DNA of 64,000 nt from an uncultured Lachnospiraceae bacterium. GTDB taxonomy: Bacteria > Bacillota > Clostridia > Lachnospirales > Lachnospiraceae. Below the pieces are notes generated by a model. That model saw only the letters and a program-made list of their open reading frames with translations. It was not told the origin of the DNA and searched no databases. Shown piece after piece: positions 62,278 to 64,000 of this stretch (the stretch's first letter is position 1; each line of letters starts with the position of its first letter). The stretch lies in assembly GCA_946405625.1 (NCBI GenBank), contig CAMJHQ010000019.1, forward strand, positions 1-64,000. Direction: 5' to 3'. A program made the position numbers and the translations under genes.

Positions 62278-62411
62278 TTTTTTGATTTCGAAGAGGGTTA
62301 CCTAGGGTTACCTTTTTCTTATGTAAACCAAATCAGGCCAATATAGCAACCATTAAACGGAGTTTTAAATATTTCCTCATCCTTCGTCCCATCCTTTATA
62401 AAACACTTAAA

Positions 62412-62930
62412 CTATTTAGTTCTAAAACTACCTGCTGCTTCATCGAGAACCCTTTTCAGTATCTCCTCTTTTTCGGTTCCGACATTTTCCATAGGATAAT
62501 TAATGCAAAAGCATATATTATACTTTTCATGGCAATATAGATACATCATATTGCCATAATATTCAATCTTAGCCTTAAACAGAAATTCACTTCCATCTGC
62601 CGGTTCTGCTTCAAGGGCATTTTGAAATGTACCGTATTCCTTAAACTGCTGTACTGCATAACTTATCCATTCATCCTGAAGTATACAGACATTCGGAAGA
62701 TCATTCTCAGTCCAGGTCTCTTTATCCGGTGCATATACTGATATCACCCAGAATTCCTCAGGGTGATCCTCAGCTGCTTTAAATGTACTATCTATCTCAT
62801 ATTCATATATAGAATCATCAGCTGATATCCAATGCTTTTCACCCGATAATACTATATTATCGTTTGTCTTCTTTTGACATCCCGATAAACAAATAATCAT
62901 TACAATGTTTAATATAAAAAGTTTCTTCAT
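62412..62930 (-). CDS. Small lipoprotein, unknown
   Basis: About 172 residues. A signal sequence with lipobox (LFILNIVMIICLSGC, Cys ~18) predicts a membrane-anchored extracellular protein. The rest has many Tyr/Trp/Glu with strands such as EFWVISVYAPDKETW and FLFKAKIEYYGNMMYLYCHE. I do not recognise the family. ATG 62930 has GGAA 6 nt upstream and overlaps the end of the membrane protein gene by a few bases' distance, so the two form an operon. It lies outside the island. Confidence 0.72.
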   Translation of the reverse strand: MKKLFILNIVMIICLSGCQKKTNDNIVLSGEKHWISADDSIYEYEIDSTFKAAEDHPEEFWVISVYAPDKETWTENDLPNVCILQDEWISYAVQQFKEYGTFQNALEAEPADGSEFLFKAKIEYYGNMMYLYCHEKYNICFCINYPMENVGTEKEEILKRVLDEAAGSFRTK

Positions 62931-62931
62931 G

Positions 62932-64000
62932 TCAATTTCCAAAATGATACTTTATTGATTTCTGTAATATAGTCTGCTGTAATTCACGTGCCGCTTTATT
63001 GATAGCGTCAACATCAACTCTGTCAACTTTTCTTACAGGATAATAACACGGCGTAATGGAGTTCTTCTCCTCTCTCTTGTTTGGATGCATTGCAAGATCA
63101 TCTACATGGTGATATCCGTTTTCAATCGCTCTATCCGGATAATATACATCTTCATAATAGGTTGTAATATTATCCTCTTCAGAAAGCAGAATATAGTAAG
63201 GTCTGGTATATTCTCCAAAACATTCAATAATTGAATTACATTCGCCTCCTCCGATAAGAGCATATAAATGCCCATCGACATAAAGGATCTTACATTCTAT
63301 ATAATAATCCTTATAGAATGGGATAAATCCATTCTTAGTATCACCCGGACTATCCATATATCTTGCAATCGGAGCATATTTAAGCTCATCATCTTTTTCT
63401 TTAAGCATAACTATTGAATTATATATGTATACCGGACGTTTTGCCGATTCTCCGGGATGAATGACTTCAGTTTTATCAAACTTATCGGAATGCGGCCATT
63501 TAAATCCCATAATTACCGGTTTTGTATAGTAATTAAGTGTATTCCACTCTTCAATATACATTTTATACTTCTCATTCATACTCTCGAGAAGTGCATTATG
63601 TTCTTCTTCGATAAATGCGAGTCCACGAGCTTTCATATCATCATAAAAATCCTGAGCACTCTTATAATTATATGTTTCTACCCTATACCCATTCTTTCCC
63701 GAATAATAAAACTTTTCATGCAGATATCTGCCGATCTGCACTCTGAATATCAATAATAAAGAAAACGGAATCGGCAGACCGACAAGTAAAAATCCCCATC
63801 CGCTTAACTCCGAATGATACTTGATCATTATACGGATTGGATTAATAACATAAAAGATCACAGCGAGCGATATATTTATGGCGAATATATAATCACCCCT
63901 AAAATAGCATAGCCTAATCCATCCCAACCATTTCCCGATTCTTTATTCATTGTATGACTAATAATATACGGAAGTATAAACCATACAAAAACTCCCGAAA
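62932..64000 (-). pseudogene. Membrane protein, apparently frameshifted, cut by window end
   Basis: From 63885 leftward the frame encodes FAINISLAVIFYVINPIRIM and a second hydrophobic helix (WGFLLVGLPIPFSLLLIF). It is followed by a ~240-residue soluble domain with no recognised motif. Upstream a different frame, open through the window end, reads VFVWFILPYIISHTMNKESG and GWDGLGYAIL, a natural continuation. The two join if the run of four G (63896-63899 on +, as C) had five. It is probably one gene with a frameshift, or a sequencing error. The TTG start at 63927 seen otherwise is weak. Confidence 0.55.

Overview
The window is AT-rich (roughly 35-38 % GC by eye), with strong AGGAGG-type ribosome sites, a RodA/PBP2/MreCD-SepF-DivIVA cluster, a lipoprotein with an N-terminal lipobox and RecU/MutL-type repair proteins. 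This fits a Gram-positive clostridial bacterium, most likely Lachnospiraceae (Butyrivibrio-like). The assignment is inferred from gene content; there is no rRNA here to confirm it.

Left part (1-10.2 kb, + strand): FAD-dependent dehydrogenase, short ProB, a 52-aa protein coupled to a DUF885 lipoprotein, a patatin-like esterase with an acidic repeat region, a cytidylate-kinase-like protein, a DJ-1/PfpI protein and a GH42 beta-galactosidase. A solitary tyrosine recombinase (10.4-11.4 kb, - strand) follows. Behind it lies a 540-bp gene-free stretch with alternating GGTTTTCCGAAAA repeats and a perfect 21-bp inverted repeat.

Central core (11.9-40.8 kb, all - strand): a long housekeeping block. In order of transcription from the right it holds galE, a TPR protein, an RNA m5C methyltransferase, a membrane protein, an RluA-type pseudouridine synthase, recU, nadE, miaB-mutS-mutL-miaA (overlapping genes), a methionine gamma-lyase-family enzyme, radC, mreC-mreD-mrdA-rodA, methylglyoxal synthase, a D,D-carboxypeptidase, an HlyD-like protein, yggS, sepF, divIVA, lspA and rluD. 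Together these cover elongation, septum placement, DNA repair and RNA modification.

Right part (41.1-62.3 kb): a 21-kb integrated genomic island in a tRNA-Leu(CAA) gene. A 22-bp perfect repeat of the tRNA 3' end marks attL (41127-41148) and attR (62234-62255). A tyrosine integrase lies just inside attL, and GTTACTTTT repeats flank both ends. Every cargo gene is on the - strand. I see no conjugation, replication or phage structural genes. Seven promoters in the island carry the same 20-bp dyad (ATG-N14-CAT, best ATGTGAC-N6-GTCACAT), always 9 nt before a -10-like hexamer. They therefore form one regulon, and a WYL-domain regulator encoded inside it is the obvious candidate for binding. The regulon encodes RtcB RNA ligase with a HAD phosphatase; a SpoVK/CbbX-type AAA ATPase with a degenerate DnaB-like protein; a Cas4/RecB-like plus DEDD exonuclease fusion with the WYL regulator; an ADP-ribosylglycohydrolase; three SLOG-fold-like proteins; a PP2A-like phosphoesterase; a PTP-like protein with C-x5-K in place of C-x5-R; an AAA-like protein without a P-loop; and several families I do not recognise. 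I regard it as a candidate undescribed RNA-repair / nucleotide-signalling stress or defence system. A zeta-type toxin-antitoxin pair sits at the right end outside the regulon. A ~100-nt structured element is present in two diverged, oppositely oriented copies, one near each end. Beyond attR are a lipoprotein and a membrane protein that appears frameshifted.
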